From Candidatus Vicinibacter proximus (GTDB lineage Bacteria; Bacteroidota; Bacteroidia; Chitinophagales; Saprospiraceae): DNA of 64,000 bases. How positions within the stretch are numbered: the stretch's first letter is position 1; the number at the start of each line of letters is the position of its first letter. Positions 54,674 to 63,748 of the stretch are shown here, one piece after another. The notes below the pieces were generated by a model, which saw only the letters and a program-made list of their open reading frames with translations, made no database searches and was not told the origin of the DNA. Where the stretch lies: the NCBI GenBank assembly GCA_016713905.1, contig JADJOE010000003.1, positions 620,001 through 684,000 on the forward strand, given 5' to 3'. Both the position numbers and the translations under genes were made by a program.

Positions 54674-56095
54674 TTAAAAGATCATCAATTTTTTAGTGGA
54701 TAGATTTAGATTTGAATCCATCATTTTTAAAAAATAAATTCCGGACGGCAGGTGGACTAAACTGAGTTCAATGAATTTATTTTGGTGAATATTGGCATGT
54801 GAATAGACCTTCTTTCCGATTTTGTCAACGATTTCAATATGTGAAATATCTTTTGTTGCTTCTAAATAGATTACACCATGGCCGGGATTTGGGAACAATT
54901 GTATCTCATTTTTACTAAGCCTTGTTTCTTTGATGGTTGTTTGTAAAGTATTGCATACGGTTTTTGATAGTACAGGGGTAGATGAATTCAGGGTTGTAAA
55001 TGCCCCATAACCCAACTGGCCATAATTATTTCTTCCGGTGGCCCAAAGTTCGCCATCAGATTTTAGAAATAGAGAATGTTCTCTGGTGGCTTCTGCTCTA
55101 ACTATCTTGCCTCCTCCCCAGGATGAAATTACCTGAACAGGGATAGGTCTGTCAACAGCCGTACCATCGCCTAATTGACCGTCATTGTTTCCACCACTGT
55201 TTAGACCACAGGACCAAACAGAACCATCATTTTTGAGGAAAACAGAATGTATGCCTCCTGCTTCTGCTTGAATGATGCCAGTCAAGGTTGGTATAAGCTC
55301 TGCTTTATTTTTATCTCTTGTTGTGCCGTCGCCCAATTGTCCAAACTGATTCCTGCCACTTGAAAAAACAGACCCATCATTTTTTACAAAAAGCGAATGC
55401 CATTCTCCTCCTGTTATTTGAATGATGTCTGATAAACCGCTTATCAGCACGGGAACTTTGCTGGAAGAATTTGTACCACTGCCAAACTGTCCGTAACCGT
55501 TATGGCCACATGCCCAAACAGTTCCGTCGCTTTTTAGGAAAAGAGAAAACTCCGCACCTGCTGCCACTTGAACTATATCAATAAGGTTAATGACCTGAAC
55601 TGGTGTGTTTTTATTTGTGTTTGTGCCATCTCCCAGTTGTCCGGAAGAATTATTTCCACACGCCCATACCGTGCCGTCACTTTTTAAAAAGAGGGAGTGC
55701 TCACCACCCCCGGCTGCCTGAATAATGTCCGTTAACTCTAACACCTGCACGGGAATGGTTTTATTCGAGTTTGTTCCATCTCCTAGTGGACCTAATGGGT
55801 TCCTTCCGCAACTCCAAACAGTTCCATCACTTTTTACAAAAAGAGAATGAAATAATCCGCCGGCTACCTGTACGACACTTTTTAATCCGATTATTTGCGT
55901 TCCTGAATGCTGTTCAACGATATTCCCATTTCCCAATTGACCATAACCGTTATATCCCCATGCCTCCACAGTGCTGTCGGAGCAAATTGTCAGGGAGTGT
56001 CGGCCGCCGGCGGCCATTCTTTGTGCGATAGACTGATTCGAGATAATGACCAGGCTACTGATTAGAATTGAAAATAGTGTGTTCTTCTTTTTCAT
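54674..56095 (-). CDS. Secreted RCC1-repeat beta-propeller protein with T9SS sorting domain
   Basis: A 473-aa exported protein with a signal peptide (MKKKNTLFSILISSLVIISNQSIAQ). Seven RCC1-like repeats of about 50 residues share HSLFLKSDGTVWACGxNxxGQLGDGTN and fill residues 27-385. The C-terminus (IQLFPNPGHGVIYLEA through LPSGIYFLKM) is a type A T9SS sorting domain. Repeats are very alike, which suggests recent internal duplication. The ligand is unknown. Confidence 0.87.
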   Translation of the reverse strand: MKKKNTLFSILISSLVIISNQSIAQRMAAGGRHSLTICSDSTVEAWGYNGYGQLGNGNIVEQHSGTQIIGLKSVVQVAGGLFHSLFVKSDGTVWSCGRNPLGPLGDGTNSNKTIPVQVLELTDIIQAAGGGEHSLFLKSDGTVWACGNNSSGQLGDGTNTNKNTPVQVINLIDIVQVAAGAEFSLFLKSDGTVWACGHNGYGQFGSGTNSSSKVPVLISGLSDIIQITGGEWHSLFVKNDGSVFSSGRNQFGQLGDGTTRDKNKAELIPTLTGIIQAEAGGIHSVFLKNDGSVWSCGLNSGGNNDGQLGDGTAVDRPIPVQVISSWGGGKIVRAEATREHSLFLKSDGELWATGRNNYGQLGYGAFTTLNSSTPVLSKTVCNTLQTTIKETRLSKNEIQLFPNPGHGVIYLEATKDISHIEIVDKIGKKVYSHANIHQNKFIELSLVHLPSGIYFLKMMDSNLNLSTKKLMIF

Positions 56096-56487
56096 TTTTT
56101 AATGATAGTGTTTTTATTTTATTCTAAAAACCGTTATAATTTTTAATTGCAGTTGCCAAGGTTATAAGATTCAGTACTCAGTTAGAAAAAATTAGTTTGT
56201 TAAATAATCTGAGTGCAGGCAAATATAATAATATTAAAAAGGAATAGATGTGGATTTTTTTTATCCTTTAAATATTAGAAAATTCTATTCATGGTTCAAT
56301 TTCAATGGTAATACAATCTTATTCTTGTGAATCGGCATCAAAGCCAAAGCGTGATTTATGAAACAATTTTCTCAAATAGTGTAAGACATTACTGAATGGT
56401 GGTAAGTATGTTTGCACTAACATCACTTATGAGTTTAAATTTAAACACAAGTACTGATAAACAATTCTGAAATTACAAATATGCACC
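56096..56487. other. Divergent intergenic region
   Basis: 392 bp between divergent genes. TATGTTTG at 56407-56414 is a TAnnTTTG match that could serve the plus-strand gene at 56488. No gene or repeat was seen. Confidence 0.4.
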
Positions 56488-57159
56488 ATGAAAAATCAAA
56501 TTCTAAATATAGTTTCCACAAAAAATGTAACACACGATGTATTGCGTATCCTTACCAGCAAACCTTCAGGATTTGACTTTGTGCCCGGACAGGCTGCCAA
56601 CTTAGCTATAAATAAAAGTGGCTGGCGAAGAGAAGAGAGACCGTTTACTTTTACCAATTTACCAACGGACAATTCTTTAGAATTTACCATTAAAACCTAT
56701 CCTGAACATGAAGGGGTCACAAATGAGTTGTTACAATTAAAACAGGATGATGGGTTGGTATTGCATGAGGTTTTTGGGGCTATTGCCTATAAGGGAGAAG
56801 GGGTTTTTATAGCCGGCGGAGCTGGTATTACTCCATTTATTTCTATTTTTAGAAATCTGAAGGCAAGAAATGAAATTGGGAATAATATGCTGGTGTTTGC
56901 CAATAAAACAAAAGCTGATATTATTTTGGAAAGCGAATTTGAACAATTACTTGGGGATAAATTTGTCAATATTTTATCTGATGAGCAAATTGAAGGATAC
57001 CAATTTGGAAGGATTTCGGAAGAATTCTTAAAATCAATTGTAACTGATTTTGATAAACAGTTTTATATATGTGGTCCGCCATCAATGATAAAAGAAGTAG
57101 AAAAACAATTGATTAGCTTGGGTGTTGATAGAAATTCAATAACAAAGGAAATTTCTTAA
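56488..57159 (+). CDS. Ferredoxin/flavodoxin reductase-like flavoprotein
   Basis: A 223-aa single-unit FNR-fold protein without a fused ferredoxin domain. REERPFTFTNLP (about 49-60) is the FAD-binding RxYS/T-like motif. GVFIAGGAGITPFISIFRNL (about 109-128) is the NAD(P)-binding segment, and FYICGPPSMIKEVEKQL (about 191-207) is the C-terminal CGPP motif. It likely passes electrons from NAD(P)H to a small carrier. It is 11 bp ahead of an alpha/beta hydrolase gene, with which it forms an operon. Confidence 0.85.
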   Translation: MKNQILNIVSTKNVTHDVLRILTSKPSGFDFVPGQAANLAINKSGWRREERPFTFTNLPTDNSLEFTIKTYPEHEGVTNELLQLKQDDGLVLHEVFGAIAYKGEGVFIAGGAGITPFISIFRNLKARNEIGNNMLVFANKTKADIILESEFEQLLGDKFVNILSDEQIEGYQFGRISEEFLKSIVTDFDKQFYICGPPSMIKEVEKQLISLGVDRNSITKEIS

Positions 57160-57170
57160 ATTAAAGGAAC

Positions 57171-58022
57171 ATGGAATCTGCAACTAAAGGATTTAATCTA
57201 AACATTTCCGTAAATGACTTTCTCTTTTCTTATGATGATTTTGGAGAGGGAAATATTCCCATTATATTTCTGCATGGTTTTCCCTTCGACAAAACGATGT
57301 GGCGATTTCAGCTCGATTTTTTTAAAAATACTCATCGCATTATAGCTCTTGACATAAGAGGATTTGGAAAATCAATAGACGAAACATCAGCCTTGAGCAT
57401 AGATTTATTTTCGGAAGACTTAATACTTTTAATGGATCAGTTAAGCATTAAAAAAGCCATTGTTTGTGGCTTGTCCATGGGAGGATATATTGCGCTGAAT
57501 GCAATAAAGCGATTTCCTGATCGCTTTGAGGCTTTGGTTTTATGTGATACACAATGTAATGCCGATTCACCAGAGGTTAAAAAAAAGCGATATAATACTA
57601 TTGATGATATTAATATGAGTGGTACAATCACTTTTAGTGATAACTTTATAAAAAATGTATTTTACAAGGATTCATTAGAGAACCAAAAGGAACTGGTACA
57701 ACAATTGAAAAGTGTTGTTTTGGCTAATTCGAAATACATAATTACGCAAGGATTGACAGCGCTTGCAGAAAGAACGGAAACATGTTCAACTTTGAATAAT
57801 ATTACTATCCCAACATTGATCATTTGTGGGCGGGAAGATACGGTTACTCCTCTTACACAATCCGAATTTATGCATGCAGCAATAAGAGGATCAAAATTGC
57901 AAGTTATTGATCGGGCCGGACACGTATCTAATCTTGAGCAACCATTGGAATTCAACAGGCATCTTTTCAGTTTTTTAACAGATATAGGTCTCGGTAATGG
58001 AGAAGAGGAGAAAGGAATTTAA
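57171..58022 (+). CDS. Alpha/beta hydrolase
   Basis: A 283-aa alpha/beta-fold hydrolase. The oxyanion segment is IPIIFLHGFPFDKTMW (about 29-44). The nucleophile is S102 in VCGLSMGG, the acid is in IICGREDTVTP (about 220-230), and the His is in DRAGHVSNLEQP. It resembles the 3-oxoadipate enol-lactonase/arylesterase group, but the substrate cannot be named. It is co-transcribed with the flavin reductase upstream. No terminator is obvious. Confidence 0.85.
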   Translation: MESATKGFNLNISVNDFLFSYDDFGEGNIPIIFLHGFPFDKTMWRFQLDFFKNTHRIIALDIRGFGKSIDETSALSIDLFSEDLILLMDQLSIKKAIVCGLSMGGYIALNAIKRFPDRFEALVLCDTQCNADSPEVKKKRYNTIDDINMSGTITFSDNFIKNVFYKDSLENQKELVQQLKSVVLANSKYIITQGLTALAERTETCSTLNNITIPTLIICGREDTVTPLTQSEFMHAAIRGSKLQVIDRAGHVSNLEQPLEFNRHLFSFLTDIGLGNGEEEKGI

Positions 58023-58209
58023 ACACCCATTAACTGAGAACAAATCAGAAAAATGGTTCCACTGAAAATTTCAAGTAAAAGGGTCAATAGGGATCCCCAT
58101 TTTGCAACCAAGCAAAAGTGGGTTTTTATAATTAAATAATTGCTGTTAACTGCTTTTTTACTGTTTTAGCAATTTGATCACGACAGATTTTGTAATAATT
58201 TAGGGCATT

Positions 58210-58326
58210 TCAACAATGCCCAAGGAGTACCCATATGATTACAAATACCACTATTGTGCCTATACATCCACCGCCTAATTTATGCGCTCCGTAACCTGCA
58301 AGAAGTCCTTTAAATATATTGTTCAT
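58210..58326 (-). CDS. Very small single-TM protein
   Basis: A 38-aa frame with ATG at 58326 and TGA at 58210. MNNIFKGLLAGYGAHKLGGG is followed by a hydrophobic segment IGTIVVFVIIWVLLGHC. The Gly-rich amphipathic start and one membrane helix recall tiny conserved membrane proteins of Bacteroidota. The function is unknown, and short length limits certainty. Confidence 0.55.
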   Translation of the reverse strand: MNNIFKGLLAGYGAHKLGGGCIGTIVVFVIIWVLLGHC

Positions 58327-58795
58327 TCCGGTTTGATTTATACTGTAATTTATGATTTTTCAAAGTTGATAATTGAAGTAGCTGTTTAAAATTATATTTG
58401 ATAAGAATTTACTATTGTTCTTTTCTCAGGGTCAACATTTTTTTGAAATGGTTATTAGATCAGGATTTAAAATATTTCATTGCAAAGTTACTTTAGATTG
58501 GTGTTTTAATAGTTACATAATTATACATATTAGCTACATGATTTACTTATTATTCTCTTATAAGCTTGATTTAATATTCTTTAAAATTCGTTGGCTTGTG
58601 ATTGATAGGTTGATATTGAATAAAATAATTGGGGCTGAACAATTGTTCCTTTATTCTAACAACCAAGCATAGGGCTGTTGGCAAAGATGAACGTATCGTG
58701 TTTTCATTTAGTGAGGATCCTTTTATTTAACTATACTTAATATCTTGTTGTTAAATCAAGTATTTATTTCATTTGCTTTCATTTTGAATTTCTGA
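58327..58795. other. AT-rich intergenic region
   Basis: 469 bp. A plus-strand frame of 85 codons from 58415 is rich in Ile/Phe/Tyr from base composition and has no domain-like order. I see nothing else. Confidence 0.4.
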
Positions 58796-59704
58796 TTATA
58801 CATTCGTTGCATATGCAAGAAGGTACAATCCGTACTCCGCAAAGAAAAACCACCAGAAACGCTTATAAAATATTTTAATGGAAGAATGTTCACGCAACTT
58901 AATAGTAACCGCATTACACAGGAAGAGAATTAACAAGATAATATGTCCGTAAAAAAGTACTTTCGTTTCAAAGGTTTCAACATTTGATAAAAATAGTTCG
59001 GCGAATTTAACTGCAATGGTAAAAATATAGGCCATTGATACCAGTAGGTTCCCTGTTATCAATACAAACCTTGGTGAAAATATGATGGCGAATGATTTAA
59101 TATTGTATTGAGCATCGCCTTCTATATCCGGTAAATCCTTAAACCAGGATATGACTATACTGAATACAATGATGAAAAGGGTTAGAATTCGTACATTCTC
59201 AGGCATCTCAAGGGAATTGTTGACCAGGTAGTTGAATACAAGGAAGCCACCCGCATTGAGCAATACTCCGCGAACCACTGTTATAGCTATAGCGGCTGTA
59301 ACATGGTGTTGCTTTAGATAAAATGGCGGCATGGAATATGCCCAGCCAATAGTCATTGCTAAGGTAATTATGCCAAATAGGTACGGTGAGATGTATAGCG
59401 CAAGACCTAGACTTATCAATAATGCAATGATCACAATGTACTTGGCTTGTTGCAAGCTTAATATATTGGAGGGAATTGGTAGGTAAGGTTTGTTGATTTT
59501 GTCAATGTTCACATCTGCGATCTGATTTATACCCACAATGAAAAGATTGCAGGTGACTCCAATGCTTAGTGCAATTGCTAAATAGGAAATAGATTGTGTT
59601 TCATGCTTCTCGCATACGATGTAATACAATGTGAGTATGCTGATTACACTTCCAATAATTGTATGCGGCCTGCTGAATTTCCAAAGCGTCAGGAGGGCGT
59701 TCAT
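58796..59704 (-). CDS. UbiA-family prenyltransferase, homogentisate phytyltransferase-like
   Basis: A 302-aa membrane protein with eight or nine hydrophobic segments. The first Asp-rich motif is NQIADVNIDKINKPYLPIPS (about 60-79), and the second is WFKDLPDIEGDAQYNIKSFA (about 188-207). Both read like the homogentisate prenyl/phytyltransferase branch (vitamin E and plastoquinone type) rather than UbiA or MenA. YSMPPFYLKQH is also typical of that branch. The enzyme would join a prenyl chain to an aromatic or other acceptor; the acceptor is unknown. It overlaps the stop of the methyltransferase gene by 4 bp, so the two are coupled. Confidence 0.8.
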   Translation of the reverse strand: MNALLTLWKFSRPHTIIGSVISILTLYYIVCEKHETQSISYLAIALSIGVTCNLFIVGINQIADVNIDKINKPYLPIPSNILSLQQAKYIVIIALLISLGLALYISPYLFGIITLAMTIGWAYSMPPFYLKQHHVTAAIAITVVRGVLLNAGGFLVFNYLVNNSLEMPENVRILTLFIIVFSIVISWFKDLPDIEGDAQYNIKSFAIIFSPRFVLITGNLLVSMAYIFTIAVKFAELFLSNVETFETKVLFYGHIILLILFLCNAVTIKLREHSSIKIFYKRFWWFFFAEYGLYLLAYATNV

Positions 59705-60420
59705 TTCATTTGATCTATTTGTATGATAAGAAGGGAGTTTAATTTGTTATTAAGACGGTATATTTTTACTGATTGTTCGTAATGAGCAAATAGCTTTTGG
59801 TATTGTGATATGGAGCGGGATTTTAAAACAGACACGAGGCCATCTATTGTGATGGTTAGTAGATTTACCGGAACTATATAAGTTAAGAACAGTCGTATGA
59901 AAGAGAAAGGAAGTATAAATGGGGTTAACATTAAATTGCCAATGGTTCCTGTGAATAATACTTTTATAAAGCAAATGAAATTTGGTTCGAGTAATTCAAC
60001 TATATATGCATCGGAACCGGAAAGCCGAATTTTTTGCACAATGTGTAATTTCTCTTCATCCTCAAAATGATGAAATGCATTAAACATGGTATAGCAGGTT
60101 CCACGTTTAAATTCCATTTCCAGGACATCTGTACTTTGCATTTTGTAAGTGATTCTATCATCATTTGTTTCTAGATCGATTGAAAATTTATCACTGAGGG
60201 AGAGGCTTCTAAAGCTGTTGCTTTTTCTAAAAATACTTATTGCAGGTTCGCCGCTGCCCGAACAGAGATCTGTCATTGAAGAGCTTGTTGGAGATAAAGT
60301 TTTGAGATGTCTGATAAAAACATCATATAGATGAAACTGAGTTACAACGAAACCAATAAATTCTGTTTGAAACTGTCTTAAAATAGGAGGGAACCAAGTG
60401 TAATCTTCAAGTTCTTTCAT
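59701..60420 (-). CDS. SAM-dependent methyltransferase-like protein coupled to the prenyltransferase
   Basis: A 239-aa protein. SMTDLCSGSGEPAISIF (about 48-64) is a class I methyltransferase motif I. TCYTMFNAFHHFEDEEKLHIVQKI (about 108-131) matches motif IV and the following helix. Residues about 150-195 are hydrophobic (FICFIKVLFTGTIGNLML), suggesting membrane contact, as expected for an enzyme acting on a prenylated lipid. The ATGA overlap with the prenyltransferase suggests they act on the same product; this is inference. Confidence 0.72.
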   Translation of the reverse strand: MKELEDYTWFPPILRQFQTEFIGFVVTQFHLYDVFIRHLKTLSPTSSSMTDLCSGSGEPAISIFRKSNSFRSLSLSDKFSIDLETNDDRITYKMQSTDVLEMEFKRGTCYTMFNAFHHFEDEEKLHIVQKIRLSGSDAYIVELLEPNFICFIKVLFTGTIGNLMLTPFILPFSFIRLFLTYIVPVNLLTITIDGLVSVLKSRSISQYQKLFAHYEQSVKIYRLNNKLNSLLIIQIDQMK

Positions 60421-60926
60421 CAGGCATTGTAATTTATTTATTTCATGAAATCATAAATAGTGAATTTTGTATAACCGATTTCTACCAATTTAATGGTTGC
60501 AATCATTTTTATCTTCTAATTATTCTCAGAATATGAATTGACACTTTCAATATTTTCAATTTCTGCATTGCCTCTGGCAAACTGATAAAGAACTGTAAAG
60601 GAGATTATCTAAGATAATTTTACTCTACAAAGTTGATACATTTGTTTTAGATAACCATTACACAAATCTGAAGATAAGTTACATCATTGACACTTTTAGA
60701 TATAGGAATTTATGTACGGCCATCTCATTGGCACATATTGTACTGTATAATATTTTTTGATCAGTAAAAGTTGGGTGTAATTAATTTGTAGCTTTTACTT
60801 TTTTGCGGTACTTGGTGAAAATTATTATTTTGGTTTCCTATATTGCCTGAACATTTGTGAGTGTATGATTGGCTAGATTTATTGATCAGCTGATTGGCAT
60901 CCTTTAATATGGATTCCCCAGCCGAT
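60421..60926. other. AT-rich intergenic region
   Basis: 506 bp with no frame, repeat or hairpin I can support. It should hold the promoter of the methyltransferase/prenyltransferase pair just right of 60420. Confidence 0.4.
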
Positions 60927-61637
60927 TTAAATCAATTCAACCATCCATTTTGCAATACTTTGCCAAAGAGCAGTATTTGGAAAAAATATAATCAGGATAT
61001 TGGGGATCAGCCAGATGATTAGAGCTATTGAAAATGGATTGATGGCGAATGCCTTTTTATTTTTTCTGTCATAAATAATAAGTGCAATAAACACCAACAG
61101 GGTAATTAGACTCATCATGCCAATGGCCGCTAGGATATCCATATCCATCCAGGTCATAAAAATGCGGCCTAATCCGGGTCCCCCAATTACAATCCCACTG
61201 GAAATCATGTATCTCATGTGTTTGGTGGTTTCACGCTTATTCAGTATAGCTAGAATATAAAAGATTAAAAATGGAATAGAATCCGTAGTTGGACTAAATA
61301 CGAATGCCAGCGTTTCGGATTCAGGTTTGCCTTCTGCAACAAACCGTAAATATTGATTGTGATAGGCTAAAAGCATGGACACAAACATGATGGGAACCAG
61401 AAGGTAAGAAAATCTACCTATCAGTCTGTGGGCTGTAATTTGGTTCTTTGCTATAAGAATGGGTTGTACAATCAACATAATCAACCATAGGGTTAATGCG
61501 ACCGCATGGAAATGGTGGATGTTTTTTAGTCCTGGAAATTCAGGAAACAGGGAAAAGTATTTCTTATAAAAACCTACAAAGGTTATGAGGGCAATTATTC
61601 CGAAGAAATAGGCTAATTGTTTATATCCCTTTTCCAT
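60927..61637 (-). CDS. Polytopic membrane protein, possible DUF2306-like
   Basis: A 236-aa protein with about seven hydrophobic segments. HHFHAVALTLWLIMLIVQPILIA (about 41-63) and TAHRLIGRFSYLLVPIM (about 68-84) place three His near membrane helices, a pattern seen in heme-binding or DUF2306-type proteins. The family assignment is tentative. It is a single gene. Confidence 0.6.
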   Translation of the reverse strand: MEKGYKQLAYFFGIIALITFVGFYKKYFSLFPEFPGLKNIHHFHAVALTLWLIMLIVQPILIAKNQITAHRLIGRFSYLLVPIMFVSMLLAYHNQYLRFVAEGKPESETLAFVFSPTTDSIPFLIFYILAILNKRETTKHMRYMISSGIVIGGPGLGRIFMTWMDMDILAAIGMMSLITLLVFIALIIYDRKNKKAFAINPFSIALIIWLIPNILIIFFPNTALWQSIAKWMVELI

Positions 61638-61808
61638 TTTGACATTGTTTTATCAGACTTTGAAGTTAGCATGACAAATTTAACAAATTCCAATCAAAAT
61701 AGAGAGTCTGGCACCTTAAATATTTATGGGTGTATTAAAGTACTCATTAGATGGGTACTGTAAAATTTAGAGTAAAGTTGTTTACGTTAAGTTGTAGACG
61801 TGCTACTG

Positions 61809-62339
61809 TTACATATCCATATAGGTAGACGCTTCATTTGTAAATTTTTCCTGGTCGCTAGTTTCAATTTCCACCCTGAATTTATGAATGGATTTTTCAA
61901 ATTTTGCAGAATTTAGAAATTCCGAACCGAAATGAATTACTATTACTCCCGAGAAATTATCGAATTCAATTCGGAGATTTTCTTCCTCTTTGAAATTCGT
62001 ACCAGCCTTAATAATTTGACCTTTGTAATTAAAGTCTTTATCACAGCTTAACTTGAACGAATTTCTGTTGAGAGAGCTGAGAGCGGTTTCCGAACAGCTA
62101 GTTGCATAGGAAGAGCTGATAATTCCGGAATTATGAAAGTTGCCTGAAATTCGAGTTTCCAAAAATAAATTAATTTCAAATTCACTTCTAATGGTGTCAC
62201 TTCTTCCATTGTCTATCTGATGGATGTACATTTTTCCATTTCCAACGATTTTGGATGAATATCCACAACAACATGTAATGAAAATTGAAAGTATAATTAT
62301 AGAACAATAGAACTGAAGTGCGTGCTTTAATTTTTTCAT
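61809..62339 (-). CDS. Predicted lipoprotein of unknown function
   Basis: A 176-aa protein with a lipoprotein-like signal (IIILSIFITCCCGYSSK; lipid Cys probably 23-25). The mature part is beta-rich (GNGKMYIHQIDNGRSDTI, LRIEFDNFSGVIVIHFG). I recognise no domain. It is a single gene between the membrane protein and the DinB pair. Confidence 0.6.
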   Translation of the reverse strand: MKKLKHALQFYCSIIILSIFITCCCGYSSKIVGNGKMYIHQIDNGRSDTIRSEFEINLFLETRISGNFHNSGIISSSYATSCSETALSSLNRNSFKLSCDKDFNYKGQIIKAGTNFKEEENLRIEFDNFSGVIVIHFGSEFLNSAKFEKSIHKFRVEIETSDQEKFTNEASTYMDM

Positions 62340-62466
62340 CAGTATAGTGTTTTTAATTTTGATAAAACGATTTAATAATTTGCTTTTAAATGTGAATATT
62401 TAATAACTTTAATCAAGGGTAGGATATATGAATAACTTCCTTATTGTGTCTGGTTGATATTACATG

Positions 62467-62652
62467 TTAATTAAATTCATAGGTTAATTTTTTGGTCTTG
62501 TTTATGTAAAGAAATAAATTAAACTGGATATCAGAAAAACTATATTCACGATTCTTGCAAAAGGTGGTGCGCTTTCCGGAAATATCTGTCCTAGCAAAAC
62601 TACTGAATTTAGGATAATCATACTTATAAAAGTACTTTCTTATTTCTGCCAT
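62467..62652 (-). CDS. Small hypothetical protein, doubtful
   Basis: A 61-aa frame starting at an ATG (62652) 13 bp after the DinB-like gene; an earlier ATG at 62697 overlaps that gene. It starts MAEIRKYFYKYDYPKFSSFA and shows no recognisable motif. The composition is plausible for a protein but also for chance in AT-rich DNA. Confidence 0.25.
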   Translation of the reverse strand: MAEIRKYFYKYDYPKFSSFARTDISGKRTTFCKNREYSFSDIQFNLFLYINKTKKLTYEFN

Positions 62653-62665
62653 TTCATTCAATTTT

Positions 62666-63154
62666 TCAATAATTTTCTGATGATTTATTAGGTGCAATCA
62701 ATTTTATTATCAATGAAATTTGCCCTAAATGATAATAACTGTGCTCAATTACCCCTTCAATATTACGAAGCAAGGTCCCATATTTTTCATCAATAAATGG
62801 TTGGTCAAAATCTTTGTCCTCCATTTGTTCAATTTTGGTCGCAAACTTTTCCGAATTACTCAAAAATTCAGTAACCAATTTGTTCCACTCTGATTCAGAA
62901 TCAATGGGCGGAAGATCAAAACTGTATTGGTCCCTGATTTCAATTTTCCCATTTTCAAACGCACTGAGCAATCCTCCCAAATAATAATTTATATGGTAGA
63001 TCAAGGCCGCAATGGTATTTAGGTTTTTAACTTTCTGTGTGGCCTGTTGCCAGTTTACACTTAATATTTGTTCTTTATAGTTGGTGTTGGCAATCCATCG
63101 CCCATTTAAAAATACTTCCCGCAGTCGGCTTGCAATAGTTAGATTTCTGTTCAT
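62666..63154 (-). CDS. DinB-like protein
   Basis: A 162-aa four-helix protein. ALIYHINYYLGGLLSAF (about 51-67) and VIEHSYYHLGQISLIIKLI (about 134-152) give the His ligands of the DinB/YfiT metal site. NGRWIANTNYKEQILSVNWQQA is a typical first helix region. It is a single-domain protein with no fusion. It lies 90 bp downstream of another DinB-like gene on the same strand, and the two share the fold but little sequence. Confidence 0.75.
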   Translation of the reverse strand: MNRNLTIASRLREVFLNGRWIANTNYKEQILSVNWQQATQKVKNLNTIAALIYHINYYLGGLLSAFENGKIEIRDQYSFDLPPIDSESEWNKLVTEFLSNSEKFATKIEQMEDKDFDQPFIDEKYGTLLRNIEGVIEHSYYHLGQISLIIKLIAPNKSSENY

Positions 63155-63244
63155 ATTTTCATTTAAAGTGTAAAACTAATTTCTCTGGTTTTATTTAATC
63201 TGAAGCCAGTATTTAAGTGTTTTTATATTCAGTTCAAATCTTCC

Positions 63245-63748
63245 TTAAATGTGTTCAATTTTCTTGGCCTGACTTACCCAATTCGGCGCCTGGTCAACAG
63301 TTTGCCTGAGCAATAAATTTAACTGAGCAGCATGATGTTGAATATGCCGGAGGTTATACAACAGAATTTCAAATAAGGAATAATTTTTATAATCATTGAT
63401 CCATCTATCATTCATCTTTTCATTCGTCAATGTGGAAATTAGTTGAATGGCCTTTTTTCGGCAATGTTCCAGGTAAAAAATTAATTCTGTTCTGGAATAA
63501 GTTCTGTCTGGTTTTTTTCCATTTGGGTCAAACTCTGAAAAGGTAAATGGTGCCGGTGGTATAAATTTGTTGGGTTCTGTCGTCAGGTAATAGTCTGTCC
63601 AAAATATGCAATGGTAGGCGGTGTACCAAAAATTCAGTGCAGTGTCCCAATGTTCATCAGGACACATATTTATTGCATTTTCAAGCATGTCTAGACTTGC
63701 GCCGAATTGGTGCCAAATTGCAGTTCTGATCGATTTTATTTGGTCCAT
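63245..63748 (-). CDS. DinB-superfamily protein
   Basis: A 167-aa four-helix protein. FWYTAYHCIFWTDYYL (about 41-56) and NLRHIQHHAAQLNLLLRQ (about 131-148) carry the metal-ligand His residues, and the Trp-rich end DQAPNWVSQAKKIEHI closes the fold. The activity is unknown. It may be co-transcribed with the DinB-like gene downstream. Confidence 0.77.
   Translation of the reverse strand: MDQIKSIRTAIWHQFGASLDMLENAINMCPDEHWDTALNFWYTAYHCIFWTDYYLTTEPNKFIPPAPFTFSEFDPNGKKPDRTYSRTELIFYLEHCRKKAIQLISTLTNEKMNDRWINDYKNYSLFEILLYNLRHIQHHAAQLNLLLRQTVDQAPNWVSQAKKIEHI

Noticed and set aside
58415..58672. An 85-codon plus-strand frame rich in Ile, Phe and Tyr
   Set aside because: Composition follows from AT-rich DNA; no signal, domain or suitable start context.
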